Positions 22,975 through 34,922 are shown, numbered from the stretch's first letter. The stretch is DNA of 64,000 nt from Sepiola atlantica (GCA_963556195.1 OY744519.1:32312887-32376886); one strand, 5' to 3'. Translations and numbers: made by a program. Notes: generated by a model from the letters alone, not told the origin.

Positions 22975-23700
22975 AGGCTAGAATAAACATCAATAACTTA
23001 GAAACCTTTCTCCTAGTAAACTACCCGGATATCCTAGCACTAAGTGAAACAAACTTACAATCCTCAATCTCCTCACACCATTTTGACATGACTGGATACC
23101 TCCCACTCTACCGTAAAGACTGACAAACATATGTGCGGACTAGGAGTTTATGTTCGGAACACCCTCACCTTGAACATAGGTTAGAATCAAATGACCAAGT
23201 CTACATGTGCTTTAGATTAACCTTACAGCACAGCGTTAGTTACTTATATTTCTTATATCGTTCTCCTTCGACCCAGGACTGTATCCTGCTTAACTCTGTC
23301 TCTGAAAGCATAGATAGAACACTGACTCGACTCGAATGCCCAAATACATGTATTTGGGCATTTTAATGTACATCACTGTAACTGGCTTGGATTCTCCAGC
23401 TATACAGACGCGGCTGGTAACTCCACGTATAGTTTCTCCATAGCACACTCCCTCTCAAAGACTGTCACTTTCCCGACCAGCCTCCCAATCGTGTGGACCA
23501 GAAAACCTCACTTCTCGACCTGTTCTTGACCTCACTGCCCGAAGCTTGTGTGACGAATGCCTATAGCCCACTCGGGAACGCTGATCACATTGTGGTAATG
23601 ATTGATATCACCCTCAAATCTTGTCTCAAAGCTGATGAGCCGTTACTCAAAACAACGAGATCCTACAAGTGGGCTGATTGCCCCATGGAGTGAAACTTTT
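22975..23700 (+). pseudogene. LINE endonuclease domain, broken
   Basis: Reading across several frames gives the endonuclease/exonuclease/phosphatase fold motifs of a LINE. The ALSETNL block is the glutamate motif. GLGVYV and the YRSPSTQD loop follow, then a degenerate GDFN motif (here GHFNVHH, first Asp lost), a TDAAG segment and DHIVVMIDI near the C-terminal His motif. The enzyme would nick target DNA to prime reverse transcription. At least four frame changes are needed. Confidence 0.75.
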
Positions 23701-23856
23701 TCTCTCTCTGCTGATCAGTGCATAAATGAGTGAACTGAATGGGTCAAAGCAGGCATCGAAGTACATGTCCTCGTGCAAAAATTCTCCCACAATGGTTCAC
23801 CTCGAACTGTGCAGCTGCTATTGCTCAGAAGCAGCAAACACTGACAATTAAACCGT

Positions 23857-24123
23857 TTGGTAGTTTTGTTTTACGGCATATCAACCCTTTTTGGGTTATT
23901 TAATGCCGAATCTGGTCATTATAGTAAAAGTTTTTATGCTTCAAGTTCTAAAAATAAAATAAAAAAGGGGAGGGAGAAAGGGAGAGGGGCTGTTGTTTTT
24001 GTTTTTGGTTTTGTAGAACATAATTAAGTTTTACAAAAAAAAACAACAAAAAAAACAAAAAACGTCAATGTAGGTGAATTTCGTCTCAGGGAGCCACAGG
24101 GCAGCCTGATCTGGTATCACCAG
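23857..24123 (-). mobile_element. One-unit copy of the 127-bp-tail retroposon
   Basis: The same element as 18073-18971 is inserted in the LINE. Target duplications are AATTAAACCGT at 23846-23856 and 24125-24135. On the minus strand it starts with CTGGTGATACCAG and ends with a single 3' unit (AAAACTACCAA). The T-rich tract differs slightly from the first copy. Confidence 0.9.
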
Positions 24124-24666
24124 AAATTAAACCGTAATAAGTCAACTACAAATAGACAGAAACTTATAGCGTCAAGAAATCATTGTAAAACTGTAATAGA
24201 TGAAGCAAAGAAAAGACATACAGAGATGACCAGAAAACGTATTTAGTCGCAGAAAATAGGTACTCGTGATTCATGGAAAATCTTCAATAGTGTGGTGAAC
24301 AACAATTCCCCCTGCTATCCAACCACAATGAAGTTGTTTGCACGGCAACTGATAAGGCTGAACTATTTGCCCAGTGTTTCGCCTTGAATTCTACTTTAGA
24401 CTCAGCAAACTACTCTCTCCCAAATTTCCCATTGCGGACTGAAACCACACTTGATGACCTGCCCATCACATGTCCGAGACATCATAAGAAACCTTGACAT
24501 CTCCAAAGCATGTGTAGGCCTGATCTTATACCAGTAATAGTAATAAAGAAATGCTTTGCTGAACTAGCCCCTGTCCTCTCCAAATTCTAAAACAAATGTC
24601 TTACACGACGAATATCGAATATAATTAGATCCTTCCTATCCAAAAGAAAGATCCAGGTTATCCTCG

Positions 24667-25182
24667 ATGGCCATTCATTCAAACATGACAAACTTAGGTG
24701 TACCCCAGGGATCCATTCTTGGACCTTTATTGTTCCTTATTTTCATAAACAACCTCCCTGATGACTTTGTGTCTAAGATCGGTATATTTGCTGACAACAC
24801 CACGTTCTACTTTCGTTATGTGGGTAAAATGGACGCGCACATATCCAAGCCAATGACTGCATCTTTAGAAAGTGATCTCCCGTCTGTAGTGGAATGGGGT
24901 CATAAATGGATGGTAACTTTTAATGCTGTTAAGACAAAGCTCCTTTCCTTCAACAACTACAAGAAACCTTTTCAACAACTGATTGTCATGGCAAATAACA
25001 ATCTACCCGAGAGTCCAATGTTCAAACTCCTCGGCCTAACATTCACAGGTAACATGAATTGGAAAAAATACATAGAAGACATTGCCAAGGCTGCTGCAAA
25101 GAAAGTAAGCTCTCTCTCTACCAAGCTAGAAAACTTCTCACACCTGACAGTATCCTATAATCCATTAGTCTCTCCCTCTTAG
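24667..25182 (+). pseudogene. LINE RT fragment with altered catalytic pair
   Basis: The 171-codon frame holds [21 protein letters not shown] and the catalytic block as GIFADNTTFYF (FADD changed to FADN), then the GLTFTGNMNWKKYI thumb segment. A deletion removes the SLYRASKLLTH to CMEYCCHIWAG region found in the 10.5-kb copy. Pieces of the C-terminal domain continue in other frames to about 25480. Confidence 0.8.
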
Positions 25183-25901
25183 ACAAGGTCCAAAAAAGAG
25201 TATCTAATAGGTCCCTCACTATCCACCAAGCTCCATCACCGCACTGTTGCATCTTTGTGCTTGTTTTACAAGTACTTCAATAGAATGTGCTCCGATGAAC
25301 TTGCTGCTCTAGTGCCCCCTTGATGTAAATACACTCGACCAACCCGACAATCAGCTAAATTCCGTCCATTCACTGTGGAGGTCCCCAGATGCTTCTTTCC
25401 TCGTGCTGCCGGCCTTTGGAACTCCCTGACATGCATGAATTTAAAACTAATGTGAACAAGCATCTCACTGCACAGCTTCCAATTTAGAATGACCGTCAAA
25501 ACTTTCACCCTAATTCTCAGTAGTCTCTAACGTCTACAGTGGCTACTTGTCTTGTTTGGGGTGAACTAAGTTAAAAAGAAAAAAATTAAAAGACCAGTTT
25601 GCGTTATATACATTGGAAAAAAATACACAAACTTAATTTTTTTTTGGGGGGGGGGGGGGGGGGGCTGTTCGTAATACTCCACCACCCGTTTTTCTCAACG
25701 TTTTTTACTGACCAATTCTTTTTCTTTTTTCGGTGTACAATAACCTATCATGTCGCTAGAGAATTCCGTGTTCTTTTGGAATTTATTTTCAAATATCTTA
25801 GAAGGAGGAGTACTACGAGCAAGCGCTTTTTAAAATTTTTTTTTTTTTTTACTTAAAAACAATTCCAGAAAACAGTTATCAATATAAGCTAAACACATTT
25901 T

Positions 25902-26463
25902 GGTACTTTTTTTTACAGTAGGACCCGTGCTAAAAGTTCCTCAGCGTCGGTACTTTCCGGCGGTTCACGTTAAACGCCGGAAAGTACCGAAGCGAGACGA
26001 AATAGCAGACGACATGTAAACTTTCAAACTTAATGAAACGCTGAACTTGCAAACTGATAGAAACGCGATTTCGAAAAACGAGCCTACCCTAACGAAATAA
26101 AAAAAATAATAAAATTTAAAAGAAGAAAAAAAAATTCGTAAAAAAGTGTAAAACACTAACTTGATTAACTTTTTACTGTTTTTATCAATGTTATTTATTT
26201 GTTGTGTTATGTTTAATAATAATAAAAAAACTTTTTAATTTAAACACTTATTTGAATCTTCGTTAAAAAAATAAATATTTATTTCATACAAAATTTTTTT
26301 GCTTGTTTTGTCCCGCTTGTGAATCCAACCTCGTTTGTGTTTTTTTGGGACGCCAGTAAGTCAATGGATTTTTAATTCGGCACTGTCCGGTGTTCTACGT
26401 AAACATCCGGAAAGTACCGACGCCAGGGGACTTTTAGCGCAGGCCCTACTGTAAAAAAGTACC
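25902..26463. mobile_element. GGTAC foldback element A, Merlin-like
   Basis: The termini are GGTACTTTTTT and AAAAAAGTACC, with arms of about 80 bp (25902-25985 and 26385-26463) and a perfect 8-bp target duplication CACATTTT at 25894-25901 and 26464-26471. The left arm contains its own perfect hairpin (TCGGTACTTTCCGGCG and complement, 25949-25990). No transposase is present. The 8-bp duplication and the neighbouring transposase fragments suggest the Merlin superfamily; that is inference. Confidence 0.8.
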
Positions 26464-26518
26464 CACATTTTCTTTCATTACATTTCTTCTTGCAAAAAAA
26501 ATATAAACAGAAAAATAA

Positions 26519-27444
26519 GGTACTACTCCAGGGTTTGCGCCTAATTTCCGTGACTGCTCGGCCGCATCGATCCGACAGGTCACGGAAGTGTCCGAGACCT
26601 GCCGAGTCGAAAACGAGGCTGTAAACAAAACTGGGAAAAAAAAACTGACCAATCAGGATGCCGCAAGGCAGTTTATAGCAAGCAGCCGATAAAAATTGGA
26701 AGGAGACGCTAAGCCAAACTAAAAAAAATGAATTTTCAGCAATTGTGTCAATTCCTAGAATCTCCGGAGCAGATTATGAATTTCTGCCATCAGAAATCTC
26801 TACTGCACACCAGAATGTGGTGTAGGCGATGTGCACGACTTTGCCGGTTGACGGCAAGACAAACAATATCGGACAAATATGTATGGAGATGCCCCACCCA
26901 GGAATGCAGGGCTTGGTTTGTCTTTGCGATCGGGACATTTTTTTCGCGGTCAAATCTGGAGATAGCAACCATACTGAAGATGATCTACCTGTTGTCCCAG
27001 GCTCCTCTTCTGCCTGTCTTTCGCTAAGCCCCCCCCTCCCCCCAAAAAAAACAAGCGCTACCTCTCCGGGAAAAGATACAGAATTCCCCCCCCCCCCATC
27101 TATAAAAAACAAAAAAAACATGCCTAATTTGAAAAAAAAAAGACTTGCCTAATTGAAAAAAAAAAGTAAGAAAAAAAATGGTTCAAAAATAAAAAAAAGT
27201 TTATTTCAGCTATGGGTTTGTTCATTTTTTTCATTTTTTTCTAAAAATATATGCATTTCTTTCTTTCCGTATTCATCGTCTTATATTGTCGTCTGCCAAC
27301 CGTCCATTTTTTTTTTCACGCATTTTGCAGTTTTCTTTATACAGCCTCGTTTTCGAATCGGCAGGTCTCGGACGCTTCCGTGACCTGTCAGATCGATGCG
27401 GCCGAGCAGTCACGGAAATTAGGCGCAAACCCTGGAGTAGTACC
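26519..27444 (+). mobile_element. GGTAC foldback element B with transposase fragment
   Basis: It starts GGTACTACTCCAGGG and ends with the complement. The arms are about 105 bp and contain the sub-terminal palindrome TTCCGTGAC/GTCACGGAA. The flanks AAAAATAA and AAAAACAA agree at 7 of 8 bases. Inside is the start of a transposase gene (26728-26990) followed by low-complexity sequence, so this is an internally deleted derivative. Confidence 0.8.
26728..27027 (+). pseudogene. ISXO2/Merlin-like transposase, N-terminal fragment
   Basis: The frame begins MNFQQLCQFLES and carries a zinc-ribbon pattern (WCRRCARLC ... WRCPTQECRAWF) followed by FAIGTFFSRSNLEIATILKMIYL. This is the N-terminal layout of IS1595/ISXO2-type and eukaryotic Merlin transposases: a zinc ribbon, then a Gly-Thr-Phe-Phe segment, then a helix. 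Similarity ends after about residue 88. The DDE catalytic domain is absent. It lies within the inverted arms of element B, which fits a deleted autonomous ancestor. Confidence 0.65.
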
Positions 27445-27654
27445 AAAAACAATAATAACTTAGTACATTCTCTCCGTTCGTCAAGCTTCGTTACTGTTCG
27501 CCAGTCTCGGAAGTGTTTGGTTAAACTCGCCGTTGATAACGTAAGTACTGATATTTTTTGGATGCCCATCTAGCAATTGAAGCTGTTTCTATTATTTTAA
27601 ACTTAAAATTAGCGACATAATATCAACCGCCATCTTTTTTTATTTACTCGCGTT

Positions 27655-27800
27655 TGACTAAGTAAAAGTGACGATAACAATTTCAGAAATAATAAATTTT
27701 ACAATCAGCTACCACAATTTAAAATGTTACAGATCGGTCGAAAATCAAATTTTCTTGCGTTTGTATATTTTGGGGCTGCTATACTGCATGATTGCCGGTT
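27655..27800 (-). repeat. Half of foldback family F
   Basis: It shares CTAAGTAAAAGTGACGATAAC, AATAATAAATTTTACAATCAG and TTTTCTTGCGTTTG with the right arms at 53290-53438 and 60228-60354. Confidence 0.55.
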
Positions 27801-27963
27801 ACTTTCTATTTCAGTCACGTAAATTTTCGGCATTTTACTTCCACACAATTTATTCTATTTTTACAAAAAATTAAAAAACGGCACTTCTACATAATTTAAA
27901 TCGAACTGTTTTTTTGTTTTTTAAACCCCTACCCTAACTTAAGTTGGTAAATTTATAGAAGTG

Positions 27964-28226
27964 CACCTTTCGTATTTTGACCTCTAAAAAAAAAAAAAAA
28001 AAAGTTTCTACTTTTTTGGGCAAATTACATGTAAACAGTCTCAACAAATATCCGCTATGAAAAAAAATTATGAAAATTTTTATTTTAGGAGGGGGGGGGG
28101 TCACTTTCCTATATAAGTTATACGTAAAGTGAGCACGCATTTCTTGGCCACCGAATCTCACCTCTCGTATTTCGACCCCGAAAAAAAAAAAAAAAAAAAA
28201 TTCTACTTTTTTGAGCAAATTACATG
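27964..28226. repeat. Direct repeat pair flanking element C
   Basis: Segments 27964-28032 and 28158-28226 share a CGTATTTTGACC-type start, a long A-run, TTCTACTTTTTTG and GCAAATTACATGT. The second copy is cut exactly where foldback element C begins, so the first approximates its empty site. Confidence 0.6.
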
Positions 28227-28823
28227 TGCTCTTACCGATCCTGAACCAGTTTTCGTGACGTTCGACTGTTCTACGCAAACGCCCGAGAGTTGACGAGCCG
28301 ATTTGTACCGGACGACATTTTTGATACAATGCTATGTCCTATGATCATAATGTTTTGCTTGTTTTTTTTGTTTAGGGTTAGGGTAAGGAATTTTTGAAAG
28401 AAACAACAAAGAAAATTAAACATATTTACATGAATTTTTTTGAAAGAAACAACAGGAAAAAACATAGCAAAGTTACTGTTATCAAATGAATACTGTATTT
28501 TTATTTACAAGGAATTTTTTTTGAAGAAACAAAAACAAAAAAAAAAACGTACCAAAATTACTTTTATCACGGCATATTTTTTTAAATTTTATTATTTACT
28601 TTTACTTGCTCGCGATGATACTGCAGTGCAAAGCTGTTCGTAATTCATTTTGGGTTTATTTCCTTCAAAAAAACTCCCTGACAAAAAATCCGTCTTCGAA
28701 AGCACTTATTTTCACTTTGTAACAAAGTTATCGGCTGCTCGCTGCTTCGGCTCGCCAATACTCGGCCGTTTGCGTAGGACAGCCGAACGTCACGAAAGCT
28801 GGTTCAGGATCGATATCAGTACC
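28225..28823. mobile_element. GGTAC foldback element C
   Basis: The arms (28225-28303 and 28745-28823) match with divergence around GATCCTGAACCAG, TTCGTGACGTTCG, CTACGCAAACG and GACGAGCCG. The right end is AGTACC; the left end is diverged (GTGCTCTTACC against the expected GGTACTGATATC). The interior is AT-rich and non-coding, with one TTAGGGTTAGGG. Confidence 0.65.
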
Positions 28824-28831
28824 AAAAACAG

Positions 28832-29900
28832 TTATCGCAAGTTTAATCGTACACATGAAACGAAAACTTAGTCGGAAAAATATGGTCGCCATCTTTGTAA
28901 ACCAGTTGAGAACGAGGCTTATGGACCATAATTCAAGTTAATTTTCTAGTTAAGGAATCCTTAATAAGGATAGTGAACCGAACCATTTCGGCGTTTTACG
29001 TGTACGATGAAATACTATGTTATGTTGGGGGCATTTTTAACAAGGTAGGTAGAGGAGTAACTTATCTTGCCTTTAGTAACATTTATTTGTTGTATTTTTG
29101 TTTTTGTTTTTTCACCCCTTTTATTTGTCGACTCCTGTAAAAATGCCTAAGTAACCTTTAAATCAGATCATTCAATTAAAATTTAAAAAAAAATAACATA
29201 AAAAACACCCAAATATATCTATTTAAATCTTATTGCTAAAATTCTTTTGCGTAAAAAAATATTTCTTTAACTTGTTACTTTATGTAGTAAAAGACGGGCA
29301 CACACGAAAACACGTGGTTCACTTTTAAAAGAAATCATATTCCCATGCGTGGAAAGAGTCATCCGAAGAAAGTTATTTATTTACTGAATATTTCATTATA
29401 ACTGTTAATTTGAAATAAAGAGCTTTATATGATCAAAATGATATTTTTAAAATGTATGGATAATAATAATAATATCATAGCTTACCCTTTTCCGCTTGCG
29501 TGCCATATTATTTTGAAATAGATTACAGTTTTCAAGAAATGGAAACAGGAAATGAACAAATTTCGTCTAGAGTTATCTCCCTTGTTATAACTCTTTAGTC
29601 TTCACCGCCGGTGACTGACTGACAATAACACCGCCTTTATAAAAACTGATGTCCCGTAATGATTTTATGACGGATATTTGGCACTTTTATAGACATGGAC
29701 CACTTTACGGTCATCAATAATTAAGTTATATATGCATGTGTTTAACCGCCCCCCCCTTTTTAGGAGAGCCCCCCCCACACTTTTATAACTGTCCCGCCGG
29801 TCCTGAATGCGGTACACAAACCGAAATTTATTTTAGAAGAGTTCCAATAGTGTAAGAAAGGGCAGACAACTCTCTTTTTTTTAAGTACATAATTTCTAGC
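28832..29900. other. Intergenic, nothing firmly recognised
   Basis: 28840-28990 has partial similarity to the foldback repeat at 59333-59500 (AATATGGTCGCCATCTTT). The rest is AT-rich without a gene. C-runs lie near 29750 and 29770. Confidence 0.4.
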
Positions 29901-29910
29901 TTCTCCGAAA

Positions 29911-30560
29911 ATGGACGTAATCGACGTGAATGCCTTGAATATGCGCGAATGATTATATTTAACAAGTACTCAACAGAAAGTGGTGGCTTTTTTGCAAGCG
30001 CAGAAACTCCTTTCTTCCACCGAGAGATGCTCCTGCAGAGTGGAAATGGAAATGACACCCGTAAATAAAACTGATGGATTTCGATGGAGATGTCTAAAGT
30101 GTCACAAAGCCAGGTCCATTAGGAAGGGCAGTTTCTTTTTCCAATCAAAGATACCCTTAGATGACCTAGTAAAATTTATGTACCTATGGGAATATAAAAG
30201 TGCCAATTATGAGAGCATACGGAGAGAATGCCGCATAATGTCAAATAACACAATAGCCGATTGGCGTATGTTCTTGCGAGAAGTCTGTATTGAATATTTT
30301 ATTAAGTATCCATAAATCTGGGAGGTGAGGGTCGAAGCGTGGAGATAGACGATGGTCTATTTTCATGCCGTAAATATAATACCGTCCGTATTCCACAACA
30401 ACTTTGGGTTTTTGGTGGCTATGAAAAGGACACTAAATCGGGTTTTTTAGTGAAGGTCCCGTCCAGAGATGCCGCCACATTAATCCCCATAATAAGACAA
30501 ATCCATTGTGATTATGTTTTTGGTTATCTTTTGGGAAATCGGCGATAGCGCAATTTATTC
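29911..30560 (+). pseudogene. ISXO2/Merlin-like transposase, second fragment
   Basis: The frame from 29911 (with one internal stop at 29950-29952) has a zinc-ribbon-like CSC ... CLKC pair, then GSFFFQSKIPLDDLVKFMYLW and SNNTIADWRMFLREVC (a helix-turn-helix-like region). After a frameshift near 30315 it continues VEIDDGLFSCRKYN ... QQLWVFGGYEKDTKSGFLVKVPSRDAATLIPIIRQ. These are the first catalytic aspartate block and core strands of the ISXO2-like DDE domain. The second and third catalytic blocks are missing. It abuts the opposite-strand gene remnant at 30594. Confidence 0.75.
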
Positions 30561-30944
30561 AATTTCCCTTCTGCTGTTCCCCATATACGACAACTAGAGC
30601 ATCTTCACCAGATGCAATAATGCTTCACTCTGACAGAAGACCTCTGCAGAATGCTGTAAGTCTTTGTATTTTTTTATAGCAACTGATTTTCCCACATTGA
30701 ATAAGCATGAAGGTGTGCCACTTCCAAGTAAGGCATGAAGAAATGGTAAATGTAAGCATATGTTGGGACCAAGAGCAGATTTCAAACAGTGTATATTCCA
30801 AATTTTTTATAAAGTTCTTTTCTTTGGTTCATGCAGCATTAAGACAGCTTTAGCACTTGAATGAACATGGTAACAGAGGCGACCAACTACATCTATATCA
30901 TCAGCAACAACAATTATTTCTTTATGTTTGGCAGCATTGACATC

Positions 30945-31546
30945 TGTAGCAGTTACCTCCTCCTTTCAAAACATAACTACACCGGTTTGCCGGTAGGTGT
31001 CGCTTTTTCACCGACAGGTGGCACTGTAAAGCGACACCAGAGTTATCTGCCCTTCTGACTATAAAAACCGTTGCAAACGGAAATTCTCCCTCTTCTTCAC
31101 CAGCCTCGACAGGAGTACGCTGACACTAGCGTTCCGTTTCACTCTTCTCTTCTGGTCAATTGGCCTCGGTAGAACGACGCTAATACACTAGCGTTTCGCA
31201 TCACGCTTTTCTCTTTTTCTTTTCAACTAGCATCGGCATAACAACTACCGACACACGTGGTCAAACAACGGTAAGAGTTCTCAACTCATTTTCTTTGTGT
31301 ACGGCTTTCAAAGACTTTTCCTACGCCGGATTCATTTCTTCTTATACCTTTTCAAGAACTGTTTTTCCATCGACACACATGCATACATCACACACTTCAT
31401 CATTCCACGTACACACACGTTCAATAAACCTTATTTGAACTACTTCATTTTTGTTTGTTAATTATTACTCTGTCTTTGCATGCAACATCGCTTGATTCAA
31501 CTTTGCACGTTTATAGTCCGGGAACATCACCCTCTCAATCATAACA
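30945..31546 (+). mobile_element. Solo LTR inserted in the PIN/FEN-like gene remnant
   Basis: It begins TGTAGCAG and ends ATAACA. It is flanked by CATC at 30941-30944 and 31547-31550, a 4-bp duplication. It has a TATA box (CTATAAAAACC near 31060) and an AATAAACC signal near 31424. The coding frame of the opposite-strand gene resumes across it (GDADCLIVEI before, DVNAAKHKEIIVVADD after), which confirms both ends. Confidence 0.85.
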
Positions 31547-33479
31547 CATCAATTTCAACAATAAGACAATCAGCATCACCATTGGCATGGATACACTGAC
31601 ATCCTGCTTGTTCCAAACATTCAGACAACATCTGTATAAATCTATGTTTATTAGATTTATTTGACAAGAAAATGTCCTTTTTCATTACTGGAACCATGGT
31701 TAATTCACAGTGTACTGACGCAGTATTTAATCCTCTTCTTAAATGAGTTATGTCTTTAACTGAAGGTTGTTTACTGTAACCATCAAATACAATAACGCAT
31801 TTGCCATATTTGCACAGTACATATTTAATATGTACATGACATATGTCTTTAAATGTAAGACCATGATGCCACATGATCCGATGTAGTAATGTCCCTCCAT
31901 CAAAAATAAAGAGTCCACCAGTGGGAAGTTAGCATTCTTGGTATCACAGCTGGTTCCAAAGGGCACTTTCTAGAATTGCTTTATTTGCAGGTCTAGGGGA
32001 AGTAGTGGAATCAAACATTGATGTTGGATAAGTACACAGTTCATATTTAAAGAAGTCCTGTATATTAAAATTTTCTTTTGTCGCAACTAATGTTTGGCAT
32101 TGAAACATTGCTTGTTGATGAATATGCACTGCTTCTTTGTTTATTGTCACAGTTGTTTTTAATCCAAAGGTAACTGCCCGTTTTTTTTCGCTTGAATGAA
32201 TAGTTCAATATATCTTTGTCTTTCATAGATTGAAGAATCTTATCGCCAACCTTTTCTGCTTGATCTACATTTACTGAATCCTGGGCGGCAATAACCTGTC
32301 AGATTTACTGAAAGGATTTCTTGCTTTTAAAAAGCTGATATGCTTTTCTGTATCCTTGCAGTCTCTTTTTTGCCGTGTGTTAGTTATTTCTTCATCTATC
32401 ATCGTATCTGGATTAGCACTGAGTTATGCAAATATTTTTTGAGCTGACATTATCCAACTTTCTGCTAAATTAGTAACTCTTTCTTGAATTGTATCAAATG
32501 TCTCTGTTACATAGTTCACTTATGAGTCTTCTTCAGTTTCATTGTCAGATACAGAAGTGTGTGGCACAGGGAGTTCCAATGTATCTGCAAGAAATAATAT
32601 ATTAAGTGCAGCATCTGTTAAAAAATTACCTCTTCATGCTCTAGTAAGAGTATTTCCACTGAGCATATGTGACACAGTGTTGTGGCCATATATCTCTTCT
32701 AGAACTTTTGATAATCCTGCCTTTTCCATTAGATAGCCTATACACACTAGAAAACTAACATCTGCGTGTAGTCCTTCAATTCTCATCACTACTGATTTCA
32801 GACGGTTATTAGCCGTAATAGTTTGAGCCTTCCAATACAGTGGCTGGTCAAATGTGATAACATGAGTTGTGTTGTTAATATTTGCTTGTTCAAGCAGGAA
32901 TATCACTGTAGAATAGATACATGACATATTTGATGGATCAAAGTCGATGGGAGGCAAAAACCCTACTGTGGCCCTACCTGGATGATTTTCTTTGTGTACC
33001 ATTTGCATGAATCCTGACCAACCTGGTTGTGGCCATTGCAGAAATGGGAAACCAGTCCACAGGATATTAGGTAAATGTGTGGATTTATGGAAATGATCAC
33101 AAGGCTTATTAAGTTCACCAAAATGATATCCATTATCTTTGTGATAATGGTAGTTATGAATTGTTACTTATACTTATTATTATTTGATACTTAGGGCTCA
33201 ACTGTACGACCAGTTGAGCAGCAAGGTAAGTAAAGACTCAAGTAACCTAAAAGCCAGTTTATATGGAAGCTGGACTGCTCCACTATGCCAAGTTTAGCGA
33301 GTCCATTATATGAATTCTGATTAACTGCTAGTCTGAGAGTTAATAATTCTATATATAAATACTGGTAAGTGTTAATTTGATTCTATATATCCTCTTCCCC
33401 CCAGTACGCGAATGCAATGGTCTTTAGGGAAGAATGAGTTCCTTCTGGCCTGGTTGATTGTGAGGGAGTAACCTGGACA

Positions 33480-34850
33480 ATGCCCGGGCAGATTTCACTG
33501 GCATTGGTTTAGCAGTGCTGGGTGATGTTGGGTGCCTCGGTGACGTCATCACGTCTTCTCTGTTATGCGGCAATGGTGTACCAGGTGTATGGGAATCTCA
33601 AGGCGTTAGATTGGGATATTCAGGCAAAACACTGGGAATAGGGACTGGAATTACAGGTGTTGCAAGTTTTCTGAGGAATCTGCGGTTTTGTAAAGTGATT
33701 CTGCCTAACCCATCAATCCTGATCCGATACTGACGCTTAGGGAGAGTTTCAACAACACAACCTATTGTGTCCCATCATGATTGTTTGCACATTGTATTGA
33801 TACTCTTTCTCCTTCTTGGAGTGGGCATAAAGTATGCACTGTGCGATTGTACCACTCGGTGAAGTGAGCATTGCGCTGAGATAAGCTTATCTCACGGTTC
33901 CTAGCTGCAGCTATCCATTTTGCATGTGATTTATATAGTGCGGGTTGGGATGGTATGAAGTCACAAAGTCGGCGGTGGAGCAAGGGTGGTGCTGGGGATA
34001 GACCAATGCCTTGGATAGGGGTGTTGCAGGATAGCTCTGGCAACGCTATCATTATTCAATGAACCCTGAGGACCTGTATTTCCATGAATTATCTACTTTG
34101 CTGTTTTTACAGCAAGCTCTGCTCGACCATTAGATTGAGGATATGCCACTGAAGACTGTCTGTGCTTCACACACCATGTCTTGAGGAATTGCTGAAACAT
34201 GTTGGAATTAAAAGGTGGGTCATCATCGCTACTTAGTTCTTCTGGGGTGCCATATGTGTGGAATAGTTTCCGACAAATAGATATTACTTTTGAGGTGATG
34301 GCATGTCCAGGTTTAAGATGATACAAAATAATATAGCCAGTGAGTCTGTCTGAACAGACAAGGTATGCAATGTGCCTGGAGTAAAAAAAATGGCCTATCA
34401 CTATCTGCTGGAAGAGCCAATCTAAAGCTTGGGTTAATACGAGTGGTTCAGGTGGCTGACTTGGGGCAATGCTTGTGCATATGAGGCAATTAGTTCTAAA
34501 GTTGCATATTGATGCATTCATACCGGGCCAATACACTGATTTATTGGCATGGGCTGAGTGTAGATAACGTAGTACTTTTCATCTGAGAGATATGGGTACC
34601 ACGATTCTCCCATCCATCAGTGCTAAGCCCCTGTCGGTACTTAGTCGATGGCGTACATCCCAGAAGTTATGGATTTCCAGTTCAGTAAGTGAATGTTTAG
34701 ATGAAAAACCTAGTTTTATTGTGTTGATAAGAGTCGTGTAACACGGATCATTTCGGCCTGATGCACGTACATGATAAGCTGACAGGATTGTATCGTTGTC
34801 TTTAAAATCGTTCATGGCTTGCTGGATTGCTACTTCCACCATCACATCTA
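33480..34850 (-). pseudogene. Gypsy integrase, with first catalytic Asp replaced
   Basis: Minus-strand frames show a zinc-binding region (LHSAHANKS ... NCLICTS), then a core with IGHFFYSRHIAYLVCSDR, SSDDDPPFNSNMFQQF and YPQSNGRAELAVKTAK, and a C-terminal tail with RRLCDFIPSQP and IRIDGLGRITLQNRRFLRK. In functional relatives the position of His in IGHFF is the first catalytic aspartate. Here it is lost, while the second Asp and the Glu remain. Stops separate the core from the N-terminal region and the tail. Confidence 0.8.
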
Positions 34851-34922
34851 TTCTATCCGAGAGAGGGATGTCTTCAGAGGAAGATGGATGTCTTCACTTG
34901 GAAGATAGAGATATAAGGGCAC

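Larger units (their letters stand above)
22690..25590 (+). mobile_element. LINE, longest copy, with endonuclease and RT relics
   Basis: This copy includes an apurinic-type endonuclease region (22975-23700) with DILALSETNLQSS, GLGVYVRNTLTL, FNVHHCNWLGFSSYTDAAG and LLDLFLTSLPEAC. A linker follows, then RT motifs near 24700 ([21 protein letters not shown]) and 24790 (FADNTT, with the second catalytic Asp changed to Asn), and the family 3' UTR. It is interrupted by a retroposon at 23857-24123. Many frameshifts, stops and an internal RT deletion show that it is dead. Confidence 0.85.
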
